A stretch of 40,902 nucleotides of DNA from Plakobranchus ocellatus (taxonomy: Eukaryota; Mollusca; Gastropoda; Plakobranchidae): assembly GCA_019648995.1 (NCBI GenBank), contig BLXT01000592.1, positions 458,559-499,460 of the forward strand, in the 5' to 3' direction. A program made the position numbers and the translations under genes. Positions 35,206 to 40,902 of this stretch are shown here, one piece after another. The notes beneath the pieces were generated by a model. It did not search any database. It saw only the letters and a program-made list of their open reading frames with translations, and was not told where the DNA came from. Positions within the stretch are counted from its first letter, which is position 1. Every line of letters begins with the position of its first letter.

Positions 35206-36232
35206 AAACCACACCTTTCAAAGAAGTCTTAGAACTACTAAAAATTATTACATATTTCTGCATGATCATTTTAAGAAATATTAATAATTGTATTCAATAC
35301 ATGTCAAAGCTGTATTACTATAATCAATAGTCTTTCATATATCTTTCTACATTATGATCCACATGATGAAAATGATACATTTATAATGATACATTTTTAC
35401 TGTACATTGCATCACCTAGATACCAGTCGACATTTGAAAGTTATGCAAATATTTTCAATTTTTTTTTTCTATTATGTGAATTGATATAAAAGTATGCTTA
35501 TTATTATGACTACCTTTTTCTGATAATATATACTTATGTGTATGTCAGAATAGTTTAGCTAATTCCCTTATGGATTAATGAATCTAAATCCTCATGTAGG
35601 TTTAGCTCCTTGAACTCCCTAGAGGGTAGGCACTAGATAAGTAAACTTATTATCATTATTTTATCTTGATATTCTATTCAAGACAGCTTTCATTATAAAA
35701 ATAGACTTAGATCTAGATTATAAACACATACAAATGTAATGCAAGTCTTACCATTTGCAAATAAAATCATAACTTTTTGATATTCTTCTTCTGTGAGCTG
35801 TTTGAGATCATGCTGCCTTTCCCTATATAGATCCTGCCGATCAATGATCCACTGCTGACTGCAAATACAAAATACCATCAAACTAAGAAAACTACACTTT
35901 TTAAAATTTTCTTCCTTTTTTTTTTTTTTTTGAAAAAAATTTATAACTTATTTCAAATGAAAACAGAAAAGAATGAAAAAGGAAATTTCAAAATATTTTG
36001 TAATGATGGTTTTAGTTGCTTTGACTTTGATCATAGAGTCTTATTTCAAAAGTTTTTCTCAGGAAACAGGAGATAAATTTTAATGTCATGCTGGTTGTTG
36101 AATTCATAGGGATGAAGAGTGTCCAAATGATGTAGATTCTGTTTTTCATGATTAAATTGTTGTTAAAAAAAAAAAAGCCTGGATATCCATGCAAACTTAC
36201 TAGTGAGAACTGGCCCAAAAATTCCCTGCCAT
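380..36232 (-). CDS. CCNC: Cyclin C gene, ten coding exons (join), C-terminal tip not seen
   Basis: Cyclin C pairs with CDK8/CDK19 in the Mediator kinase module and acts in the nucleus on RNA polymerase II transcription. I assembled ten minus-strand exons of 32, 107, 85, 70, 52, 92, 92, 68, 80 and 113 nt. Every junction is GT/AG and the phases chain without a break, giving 263 complete codons. Recognisable blocks in order are MAGNFW at residue 1, WIIDRQDLYRERQ, VIQALGEHLK, ATATVYFKRFYAR, SLKSIDP, MAPTCAFLASKVE, CEFYLLE, YHPYRPL, LLYPPYLIAL, KTWCAELSVD and the C-terminal KMPKPSPS. This is the full two-cyclin-box order of the animal protein (human about 283 residues). No stop or frameshift is visible, so it looks functional. 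Introns range from 341 nt to 11.4 kb and are packed with transposon relics. The 5'UTR and promoter were not identified with confidence. Confidence 0.95.
3208..3299. repeat. Perfect 46-bp tandem duplication
   Basis: The 46 bp at 3208-3253 are repeated exactly at 3254-3299, beginning tgttaacactttcac in both. There are no differences by eye, so the event is recent or a result of assembly. Confidence 0.9.
3618..3960 (+). pseudogene. Degraded ORF with acidic/Ser-Arg N-terminus (transposon-like)
   Basis: An ATG at 3618 opens a 46-codon frame beginning MEAAPSGTQPLKCFC. A one-base shift then continues into DGNSDFDYLRSRSRPISRPI and a Lys-rich end. Short acidic stretches followed by basic residues are common at transposase N-termini. 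The RSRSR run comes from AGATCT hexamers. I do not recognise a specific family, so this is low-confidence. Confidence 0.3.
5311..5425 (-). repeat. Distant copies of the exon 9 donor repeat
   Basis: Roughly one and a half to two more units of the 11.7-11.9 kb repeat occur here in the same orientation. They include GTTGATGATAAGgtgagc twice and TTGGATGATGGCAAAgtgagt once. They lie in the same intron, about 6.5 kb downstream of exon 9. Confidence 0.75.
7513..10510 (+). pseudogene. Transposon relic: cysteine-protease-like plus DDE-like protein
   Basis: This is a decayed plus-strand reading path with many stops and shifts, antisense to CCNC. In order: GSYRHGNPRFEGRGRQCTAV (7525-7590), like the Gln-Cys active-site start of OTU- or tegument-type cysteine proteases; FVLDSHSRNAE (about 7960-7990), matching their Asp-Ser-His-x-Arg-Asn block; a basic region with CGEFCRQRCKSSVTEKERSR (8783-8855) and HEQRDYLCRN; ESHYTRKDSKRGYL (about 9157-9205); KDCWDLCVGY (about 9336-9365); DLFDLEEVLTT (about 9493-9525); DNCGGQN (9729-9749), a DDE-type acidic motif; and EHIFFVIG (about 9808-9840). 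The DDE-side blocks match a family of uncharacterised invertebrate transposase-like proteins that I know by motif, not by name. Whether protease and DDE parts were one protein cannot be settled here. Confidence 0.65.
11711..11930 (-). repeat. Tandem copies of the exon 9 end and 5' splice site
   Basis: About three units of 63-70 bp follow the true exon 9 donor on the sense strand. Each carries a copy of the exon end (GGATAATGACAAGgtgagt or a close variant, one decayed) and a second donor-like core, GATGATAAGgtgag or GATGATAAAGtgag. The true exon end encodes conserved VDNDK, so the exon is likely the source and the intron copies are derived. Confidence 0.8.
11920..11999 (-). CDS. CCNC: CCNC exon 9
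   Basis: The acceptor is tttatgtag|CATGTC and the main donor GACAAG|gtgagt. It encodes CLHLASIVKQKDIKTWCAEL, then SVDNDK, in phase with exon 8 and ending in phase 0. The last bases of the exon and its donor recur in tandem in the first 210 bp of intron 9. An extra in-frame donor lies 33 nt downstream (GATAAG|gtgggc, ending at 11887). Confidence 0.94.
12000..12484 (-). other. CCNC intron 8
   Basis: A 485-nt AT-rich intron with T-runs. No other feature is seen. Confidence 0.85.
12485..12552 (-). CDS. CCNC: CCNC exon 8
   Basis: The acceptor is aaacag|GCGCAT and the donor TTTAG|gtatgc. It completes Trp and encodes RMVNDCLRTDVPLLYPPYLI, then AL, matching the RIVNDTYRTDLCLLYPPFMIAL block. A Pro takes the place of the residue before LLYPP that is Cys in human. 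That is the most unusual substitution in the protein. Confidence 0.92.
13900..15330 (-). pseudogene. DDE-transposon relic, sense to CCNC
   Basis: A minus-strand decayed copy of the same family as the 7.5-10.5 kb relic. In sense order: NGERKKV then FGFFLTTTSL (about 15220-15300), RKDQCNLCVSYQKGNV (14890-14930), NESEGGLNANEYASCL (about 14285-14335), YSDGCTAQNRNATLSL (about 14185-14235) with the DDE-like Asp, then KGHTQ and a C-terminal stretch with stops to about 13900. Several frameshifts and stops show it is dead as a single ORF. No protease-like segment was seen with this copy. Confidence 0.7.
15650..16060 (-). repeat. ~84-bp coding-type minisatellite
   Basis: Phase marks of the repeat (plus-strand CAGTCACA and variants) fall near 15698, 15785, 15865, 15949 and 16012. 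On the minus strand it encodes repeated blocks such as GDVAEVAEGQGI and VDNHGNVV. Units of 80, 84 and 87 bp mean the frame is kept only in part. The long plus-strand ORF across it (15476-16096) is its antisense shadow. Confidence 0.75.
16173..16312 (-). other. Exon-like segment B (candidate terminal exon)
   Basis: A strong acceptor (ctcttttcacag|GTAAGG) opens a 45-codon frame, KERELKELPNPPES onward, that ends in TAG at 16173-16175. It joins in phase to segment A. The start also reads as a donor (CACAG|gtaagg), so the boundary is uncertain. It may belong to the neighbouring transposon relic or to an alternative CCNC 3' end. Confidence 0.4.
16640..16689 (-). other. Exon-like segment A
   Basis: A 50-nt segment with acceptor attgacag|TACACA and a near-consensus donor TCAAG|gtaagt. 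The only open frame (THYQLDHFQMLNSTFQ) is the one demanded by the phase-2 end of CCNC exon 7, and its phase-1 end fits segment B. Transcript evidence is lacking. Confidence 0.4.
17161..17201 (+). other. G-quadruplex-capable G-run tract
   Basis: The plus strand has six or more runs of three to four G within about 36 bases (gggaaaggggaggggaagga followed by three gggag-type units). On the sense transcript strand it is C-rich. It lies about 280 bp downstream of exon 7. Confidence 0.7.
17478..17569 (-). CDS. CCNC: CCNC exon 7
   Basis: The acceptor is tttctgtag|GATTGC and the donor GCCTG|gtaaca. It encodes DCCLIMYHPYRPL, then TKFCADIGSEMELLPVA, the start of the second cyclin fold. It leaves in phase 2. 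Two different downstream continuations are in phase: exon 8, which restores the conserved WR.VND, and the exon-like segment at 16640-16689. Confidence 0.95.
18561..19012. repeat. 30-bp minisatellite, array 1 (~15 units)
   Basis: The unit is near GCTATGATTGCAGCTGTTGT followed by TTGTGGTCGA (30 bp). Units drift but keep length almost perfectly. It follows a poly-A run at 18542-18560. Confidence 0.9.
19919..19941. repeat. (TA)n microsatellite
   Basis: An uninterrupted TA run of about eleven units. Confidence 0.9.
20540..20690 (-). repeat. tRNA-derived SINE-like sequence
   Basis: On the minus strand, TACCTCAGTTGTTATAAGAGC resembles a tRNA A box and GGGTTCGAATCCTGG is an excellent B box. They are closer together than in a tRNA, and a non-tRNA body ending in an AT-rich tail follows. 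This fits a degenerate SINE. Confidence 0.5.
23457..23787. repeat. 30-bp minisatellite, array 2
   Basis: The same unit and orientation as the 18.6 kb array (gctatgatagcagctgttgt and relatives), with more drift and longer spacers. Confidence 0.8.
24186..24277 (-). CDS. CCNC: CCNC exon 6
   Basis: The acceptor is ttttttacag|TAAAG and the donor ATGATG|gtaatt. It encodes KNKFGHAFNGEYPYRIQHV, then MECEFYLLEMM, the end of cyclin box 1 with the diagnostic CEFYLLE. The exon enters in phase 1 and leaves in phase 0. Confidence 0.95.
24908..25747 (+). mobile_element. piggyBac-like non-autonomous element, TTAA-flanked
   Basis: TTAA at 24904-24907 and 25748-25751 flank an 840-bp block whose ends pair as imperfect inverted repeats (left TTCATTGAGGACT, right complement CTTACTGAGGACT). 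Just inside the left end is an 11-bp-arm hairpin, AATCCCGCAAC/GTTGCGGGATT (24921-24943), and a second hairpin near 24966-24982. An acidic frame from 25217 (MFDIFYDKEIEEV, then a shift into LSDGEPESDPTPGTR) looks like a transposase N-terminus. TTAA duplication is the piggyBac hallmark. Confidence 0.65.
25752..25995 (+). repeat. Duplicated right arm of the piggyBac-like element
   Basis: It repeats about 25511-25747 with moderate divergence (shared blocks such as ATTATAAAAGTGAGTATGGT and GGCGAAAATAGC). It ends in CTCTGTGAGTTATAA, a mutated form of the same terminus. Confidence 0.8.
26837..26888 (-). CDS. CCNC: CCNC exon 5
   Basis: The acceptor is ttccatag|GAATAT and the donor ATTG|gtgagt. It encodes EYGVISNNRLITTCQNI, matching the EFGVVSNTRLIAA block of vertebrate cyclin C. 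At 52 nt it is the shortest internal exon. It enters in phase 0 and leaves in phase 1. Confidence 0.92.
27436..27560. repeat. 34-bp tandem repeat with internal dyad
   Basis: Three full units (27459-27492, 27493-27526, 27527-27560) follow a truncated one at 27436-27458. Each has the dyad TGACAGACTGTCA (middle unit TGACAGCCTGTCA). Confidence 0.92.
27947..29197 (+). mobile_element. pogo/Tigger-like element (non-autonomous)
   Basis: It starts CAGTCGAAACCTC and ends with the complement of CAGTGGAAACCTCC, with TA on both sides (27945-27946, 29198-29199). Subterminal TTCGAA and CCGAAGT motifs occur at both ends. Terminal CAGT..AACCTC plus TA duplication is typical of pogo-class Tc1/mariner elements. 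No transposase ORF is seen in its 1251 bp, and its centre is less AT-rich than its surroundings. Confidence 0.8.
29299..29368 (-). CDS. CCNC: CCNC exon 4
   Basis: The acceptor is atattag|GAATTC and the donor TTGAG|gtgagt. It encodes NSLKSIDPWLMAPTCAFLAS, then KVE, the cyclin-box segment that holds the kinase-contacting Lys and Glu. The donor lies only 102 bp from the end of a pogo-like element. Confidence 0.95.
30517..30753 (+). other. Short acidic/Ser-rich ORF
   Basis: An open frame with SESEFSDPNDPEYDPKSKKK followed by ESDSESDKVAKSRSRSS. An acid-rich block then a basic block is typical of N-termini of transposase-like proteins. It is truncated after about 80 codons. Family unknown. Confidence 0.3.
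30827..31022 (+). mobile_element. LINE (non-LTR retrotransposon) 3' ORF fragment
   Basis: The frame reads VWSVLLYSSECWTINKEIEK, then KLEALEMWYIKKMMRISWTE, the conserved block after the reverse-transcriptase domain in many LINEs (LLYGSE.WT...EKKL...EMW..RRM.RI.W). It breaks after about 48 codons and continues in another frame to about 31022. Confidence 0.75.
31826..31945. repeat. (CTA)n-rich trinucleotide region
   Basis: Imperfect tact/ctactacta runs with interruptions. Confidence 0.8.
33019..33103 (-). CDS. CCNC: CCNC exon 3
   Basis: The acceptor is ttctgacag|TGATCC and the donor GCGAG|gtaatt. It encodes VIQALGEHLKFRQQ, then VIATATVYFKRFYAR, the strongly conserved helices 1-2 of cyclin box 1. 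It enters in phase 1 and leaves in phase 2. Confidence 0.95.
33104..35751 (-). other. CCNC intron 2
   Basis: It contains the GA microsatellite. Otherwise AT-rich, with no recognisable genes. Confidence 0.8.
35151..35203. repeat. (GA)n microsatellite after a G-run
   Basis: A G-rich stretch (gggggaggggggg) leads directly into about 20 GA units. On the CCNC sense strand this is a CT-rich pyrimidine tract within intron 2. Confidence 0.92.
35752..35858 (-). CDS. CCNC: CCNC exon 2
   Basis: The acceptor is tttgcag|TCAGCAG and the donor AAATG|gtaaga. It encodes YQQWIIDRQDLYRERQHDL, then KQLTEEEYQKVMILFAN, the N-terminal helix that leads into cyclin box 1 and helps contact the kinase. It enters in phase 2 and leaves in phase 1. 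Confidence 0.95.
35859..36200 (-). other. CCNC intron 1
   Basis: The shortest intron (342 nt), with a long T/A run and no other feature. Confidence 0.88.
36201..36232 (-). CDS. CCNC: CCNC exon 1 (start codon)
   Basis: It encodes the first ten residues plus two bases of codon 11: MAGNFWASSH and the start of Tyr. The start is chosen because MAGNFW is the invariant N-terminus of animal cyclin C. The donor is TA|gtaagt, phase 2. An in-frame upstream ATG at about 36260 would add a short KKRSDYCD-like stretch, which I regard as 5'UTR read-through. Confidence 0.93.
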
Positions 36233-36740
36233 CACAATAATCAGACCTTTTCTTTTCCACACTGACTCCTGATTTAAATCAAATGAAACATTATCAGATT
36301 GTTGGTAAGATTTGCATAAAAATTGAGAAAGCAAACCCTAATGTTATCTTTTGAATGTTGTAGAATATATCTGGGAAAAAAATTATTTCATTATTTTGAA
36401 TCACTGTGCATTAGTTCTTGCCATACTAAAATCCAAAGAAATAATTTCAAGTTTTATCAATTGTTTAAAATGTTGAAAATGGTTTCATGTCATGTCAAGT
36501 AGAGAATCATCATTCATTTCTGTACATATTTGTATTGTCTATGTTATGCGTCTGTTGTCCAGATCAGTGTTGTCTTTTCATGTTGTCCTCAGGTAGGGGC
36601 TTCTGTCATTGTTCGAAGTAAAAAAAAAAAAAATGAGAACAAAAATCCAACAGTTATATATGATATATATGACAGAAGCCAAATGAATCTCACAGACTGT
36701 TAAGCCCAGTTGTAGTTAGAGACCAACATTATAATGGAAC
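36233..36740. other. CCNC upstream flank
   Basis: AT-rich sequence directly upstream of the first coding exon. No convincing TATA/initiator or CpG-rich promoter is visible. An untranslated first exon further right is possible. Confidence 0.4.
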
Positions 36741-36744
36741 AAAA

Positions 36745-39440
36745 ATGGCTGATGGGCCATTCCATGTTACATGTGCTACACCTGAAGACTACTCCGAGAG
36801 GTTTTTAATGTAACTGACAAATCAAATAAGGCGTTTCATACATAGTTTATACATATTTGTGTACAAAAATGGTTATTCTACATAAATAAGACCTCTAGTA
36901 TTATAGCTAATATGAACAAAGTATCTGAGGATGGGTCTTCTAAAGATTTGTGAGGTGTGTTACTCCACGAAAATCAAGCAATCTAGTTTAAATCATTCTG
37001 TCATCAATTTCTTCAAAGTTTGAAACCAAACAATATCCAGCTTCCTCTATAACTTGGGTAAATTATCACTCACAGTGGTCAAAGTAAATGTAAAAAAAAA
37101 AATCCTGTTTTGAAATACAATAGTGTGCGTTACGTATGTCACATTTTTTTTGTGACGTGTGTTACATCTTCAGATACAGAATAGTTTATTTAGGTTTCCA
37201 CTCCAGGTTTTTTTTTTTTTTTTTGGGGGTATATTTCTTATACAAAAGTAAGATGCTGAAAGTGCTACCAGCATGGATGATTGTTCAAATCCCACAAAGA
37301 AAGGTACTTTAATTTTTTTTTATTTTTTCAAAACTTAACGTGCAAATCTTGTAACATCAAACCTGGGTATAAAAAAAAGTTAGATATTTTAAGCTATCTG
37401 ATTTCAATATTTCATAATTCATGATCCAAAATCTGAATTGATTACCTATAGATTTAGACTTCCTCTCTTTTTATTAAGTGACAAAGGCATTATCATTTTT
37501 CAAAATTATTTTTTGTCTTTCCCAAATTTATAGCACAGAACATATTGTTTCAGATTTTTTATCAATTGTTCTACTCTATTTATGCCTTTGAGATCTGGTC
37601 TCATTGTATTAGTAAATAGTGCTATTTTCTCTCGTATCAAAATTCCAGCCATGCTTGAGCTTGTCTCTTTCTGTTCGCTTAATATTTACAAACCTAAGAA
37701 ACTAAACAAGAGGGTGGAGGCTACTATGAAGAAGGTCAGAGTTACAGGTCACCTAGTGAGCTTCAAGAATACAGAAAGAAGACAGTAGAGCATGTTGCCA
37801 CATGATGACAAGTTAAAAAGGAGGAACAACGGAAGAAATTGCAGATTGATGTGCAGAGCTTGGCAGTACCACCATCAACAAAAAGGGGGTTGGGTCAAGC
37901 CAAGCCTGTTTCAAAGCTTTATCGACAGCCTACCCATCTCACCTTGAAAAACACTTTTAAGAAGTTATGCTGGGCAAATGAGAAGTTTTGGAGTGGATGG
38001 AAGTGTACAAGTCTCAAGGAAGGTCATAAGAAAGGTTTTCAGGAAATGGCCATAGAAAACGATGAAATTTTTTGTAAGCAAAAAAAAATCTTAAGAAAAT
38101 TAGTGTGCCCAGTTCCTATAGGCTCTCAAAGTCACTTTATTTTTAACATCAGTTGTAAATGTTGTTTTGTGAGCTAAATAATGTACATACTGCATGCATT
38201 TATTGATGTTATACTTGTCAAAAAATTGTGTATGTCACAAATTTCAACTCCCCAAAAATTACAAATGTGTGAAGTTCAAGCCATTTTCTTGATTTTAATG
38301 AATAGTCAAAGTGTATACTTGTAGGCATTTGTAGAAAATGTCAGACTTTGGAGAATAAAGATTCAGTTGCTATTAAATAGGAAAGTAACATGGTTTAAGC
38401 GTGACATGTGTTACATGGCATTCACATTCATGTTAATTTCTCCATATTAACAAAATCGGCGGAATTGTTACACAATGCATGATTTTTTTAAAAATTCAGT
38501 AAAATATCCTAAAGAAACATAAAATAAAAGAAATGAGCTTTCTTGTCTCTTAATGTACATTCAGTATCCTGAAAACTGCATAAAAAATACATGTTTGTTT
38601 TTACAAAAATAAACCCTTGCAAAAGCAAGTCAATCAAATATTTTGTGCGCCTTTCTTTCATTTTCTTTTGGTACCAGTGTGTCAATAAACATATGGTCAT
38701 ATGAAAAAAAAACAAGTTTTCAGTCTCTGCGATCAATTTTAATTTTTCACCTACTGGTTGACATTTCATGGAATGGCCCTGAATATCAAATTCCAGCTCC
38801 TGACTGTACAACTAAATGGCCAGCAGCAACTGCACCAGAAGTACTGCTCAAACTCATTCACCCTTCCACTGTCTCTAAGCCTTCACCGGTTTCCAAAACC
38901 AAAGCAGAGAAAGTGAAGTGGCCAGTTATCTCACCTGCAGGAACAAGTGAAGAATGGGCATATTTTCAACAGAGATGGTCTGACTACAAGACTGCCACTC
39001 ACCTCACAGGCAAGCGACGTTGTATATCAGCGCCTCGAATGCTGCAATGAGAATCTGCGAAAGGCTTCACCAGAAGTTTTGGTGCCCTTGCCGATAAAAA
39101 TGAAGCCAGTGTTTTACAGAGCATCAAAATCCCTGGCTGTACGACAGGAAAACATCATGGTAGCACAGGTGCAACTACAACAGATGGGACAAGATCATGA
39201 TGAATCGGTTTGTTTTCTGCACCTGCCTCAAGGGTCAAGCTGGAATTTGTAACTTCCATATTCAGTGCCAGTGTGACAAACAAGTTGACTACATGAAACA
39301 ATGATTCGTGATACTCTCATACAAGACATCAATGACAATGAAATATGCTTTGATGTCCTTGGCAACTCAAAAAGACAAGAATGATTTGGAAAACAGAGAC
39401 ATAACATAGACGTTACAAATATATGTGCAGAAATTAATGA
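36745..39440 (+). pseudogene. Ty3/Gypsy-like gag relic, split by an insertion
   Basis: The segment from 38783 reads IPAPDCTTKWPAATAPEVLL, then GTSEEWAYFQQRWSDYKTAT, YQRLECCNENLRKASPEVL, KSLAVRQENIMVAQVQLQQM and, after shifts, CNFHIQCQCDKQVDY and TMIRDTLI. These blocks match gag-type proteins of invertebrate Ty3/Gypsy elements as I recall them. An ATG at 36745, before the inserted element, is placed where the gag start would be. Frameshifts and stops show it is defunct. No protease or polymerase region follows and no LTR was identified. Confidence 0.65.
36753..38779 (+). mobile_element. ~2.0 kb DNA element inserted in the gag relic
   Basis: The left end GGGCCATTCCATG (36754-36766) is the exact inverse of CATGGAATGGCCC (38767-38779), and TGA flanks both sides (36750-36752, 38780-38782), suggesting a 3-bp target duplication. 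GTGACGTGTGTTACATC (37152) and GTGACATGTGTTACATG (38401) are near-identical internal motifs. Weak plus frames at 37660-38177 (for example KPVSKLYRQPTHLTLKNTFK) resemble no transposase I recognise. Confidence 0.65.
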
Positions 39441-39755
39441 TTCTCTCTCAAGATTAAATGTTTAGATAGATCTTTGAGATTGAATTTTCTTGTTCAATCT
39501 TGTTTAAAAGTTTGCATGATGCCAGCATAAGTAATTTACACTTTCCATCCTGTGGGTTTTACCTAGCTGAAGACCTTTTCAATTCTCTGAACTGATCAGT
39601 GGGCATCCACTGCCCTCCCTAGGTAACCACTTGCCTACGGCAACATTTGTCTATGACCTTAAGTGGTCAACATGAAAACTTAGACTGTATTTAATAGCAT
39701 TTTAAAGCTTTAAAACTCTTGAGGATTAATGTAGACTGGGGGCAGCACACTTTTT

Positions 39756-40002
39756 GGCACTTTTTCATTTGTTCCCACCCCGACTTTTTATATTGATCTA
39801 GACGTCTAGCTATAGGCCTATTATATAATAGGAGCAAACGAAAAAAGATCAAATTGTGTGTAGATTTTGAGTGAAAATAGTACTATTTTCATTATAACTT
39901 TGCCTGCGACCTCTTCACTTCGTCGATAGCTTATGAATATAGAGCTAGATCAGATAATGTTGCTATATAAAAAGTCAGGGTGGGAACAAATGAAAAAGCG
40001 CC
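39756..40002. repeat. 38-bp inverted repeat (fold-back, 247 bp)
   Basis: 39756-39793 and 39965-40002 are inverse copies with two mismatches, including TTTTTCATTTGTTCCCACCC. They are separated by about 170 AT-rich bases. It could be a small MITE or fold-back element. Confidence 0.9.
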
Positions 40003-40116
40003 CACTTTTTGAGGTTGAAAAAAAAAGGGTAAAAGTTGGTGATGCCTTTATGTACAAGATTGCATCAAGATGGTCTTCTCATAATTCTGTAAAAAAGGGT
40101 CCTATCTATTTTTTAA

Positions 40117-40520
40117 ATTCTAGATCTAGAATCTAGAGTGAGTCGGTGCATCTTCGGCAGATAATGATATTATACGGTGAATAAGACCAGACCTACAGTC
40201 CTCGATCTAGATTTTAATGCATCATAAATTAGATCTAAATTCTAGATCTAGAGTCCAGGCCTACCAGGCAAAAAAAAATGTTGATCCCTAGATCTAGATC
40301 TAGAATCTACATCATTTTAATCTTCTGAAGAGCTTCATCTAGATCTAGATCTAGATTTCTAGATCTAGATCTAGATTTAGATCTAAATTTTAGATACCTA
40401 GATATCTAGATCTAGACTTGAGGCTAGACTACTAATCTAGATCTAGAGTCTCTTTTTGATAGCATAACCGCGTTTTTTCGTTCTTTGAGTAATAATTTGG
40501 ATTCTAGAACTAGATCTAAT
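40117..40520. repeat. AGATCT/TCTAGA hexamer field
   Basis: Dense, interrupted runs of the palindromic hexamer (AGATCT)n, with the longest uninterrupted stretches at about 40337-40380. Shorter runs occur across the window (3785, 25360-25420, 27583, 30683). Confidence 0.9.
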
Positions 40521-40656
40521 TTAGAGACTCAGCGTAAACGTTCAACCTTTATGGTATTCGGTAAGGCCAAATTTTTAGTTTACTAACAGTGGGCATAGAT
40601 AGAATCAGAATCCAGGTCTAACCTAAGAATCTATAAGACTGAAAAAAGAGTGGATT

Positions 40657-40737
40657 CTTCCCGGCACCGAGGATTTGATCCTCGTTTTTCATTAGCTTTA
40701 GACGAAAAGAGCTACAGACTTTTACCACTGAACTATA
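40657..40737 (-). repeat. tRNA-like pseudogene or SINE head
   Basis: On the minus strand TAGTTCAGTGGTA fits an A box, and CGAGGATCAAATCCTCG forms a perfect 5-bp T-arm with a 7-base loop. The acceptor ends do not pair and the anticodon arm is irregular, so a functional tRNA is unlikely. Confidence 0.4.
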
Positions 40738-40778
40738 AATAGATAAAAGGAACAGGCTGCCTCAGGATTTGTTCTAGC

Positions 40779-40850
40779 AATATGGCGGCCGTTCTGGCTT
40801 TTGGAGCCGACAGTAACTGTTATCACCTGATTAGAGGTGCTCCTAAGTAG
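40779..40850 (+). promoter_or_regulatory. YY1-like AATATGGCGGC start region of a possible neighbour gene
   Basis: AATATGGCGGC (40779-40789) matches the YY1-type core element that often overlaps the start codon of housekeeping genes. The ATG opens 22 codons (MAAVLAFGADSNCYHL...) to a stop at 40848-40850. A donor-like AGAG|GTGC lies near 40836. The local GC content is higher than elsewhere in the window. It may be a plus-strand first exon or part of a shared promoter. Confidence 0.35.
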
Positions 40851-40902
40851 AGCTTGCGTGCAGCGGCCACTTTCACGAAGGGGACGTTCAAATATAATCT
40901 TT

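Overview
This is a strongly AT-rich animal (metazoan) genomic window dominated by one large spliced gene. Ten coding exons on the minus strand, each bounded by GT/AG sites and joining in a consistent phase, encode an almost complete cyclin C (CCNC), the regulatory subunit of the Mediator kinase module CDK8/CDK19. The start codon is at 36232 and the last recognised exon ends at 380. The final few codons either read through to a stop at 352-354 or lie on an exon beyond the left edge. The organism is an invertebrate, most likely a mollusc (possibly a gastropod). That is an inference from the retroelement flavour and the abundant AGATCT hexamer repeats, not a proof.

Layout from right to left, the direction of transcription. 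36.2-40.9 kb is upstream flank. It holds a gag-like retroelement relic interrupted near its start codon by a ~2.0 kb DNA element, a 38-bp inverted repeat, a field of AGATCT hexamers, a tRNA-like sequence, and at the extreme right a YY1-like ATGGCGGC start that may be the first exon of a plus-strand neighbour. Exons 1-10 follow at 36.22, 35.80, 33.06, 29.33, 26.86, 24.23, 17.52, 12.52, 11.96 and 0.44 kb. The introns carry most of the remaining content. Intron 3 has a LINE reverse-transcriptase tail. Intron 4 has a pogo-like element with TA target duplication and a 34-bp tandem repeat. Intron 5 has a piggyBac-like TTAA-flanked element with a duplicated right arm. Intron 6 has two arrays of one ~30-bp minisatellite and a SINE-like sequence. 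Intron 7 has a sense-oriented DDE-transposon relic with a coding minisatellite, plus two exon-like segments in phase with exon 7. Intron 9 (11.4 kb) has an antisense relic combining a cysteine-protease-like segment with the same DDE core.

The most unusual structure is at the end of exon 9. The exon-end/5' splice-site sequence is copied several times in tandem just inside intron 9, and again about 6.5 kb deeper in the same intron. One extra donor lies exactly 33 nt downstream in an open frame. The exon-like pair in intron 7 would encode an alternative, truncated cyclin C C-terminus. No bacterial genes, CRISPR arrays or rRNA genes were seen. All family assignments were made by eye, without database searches.
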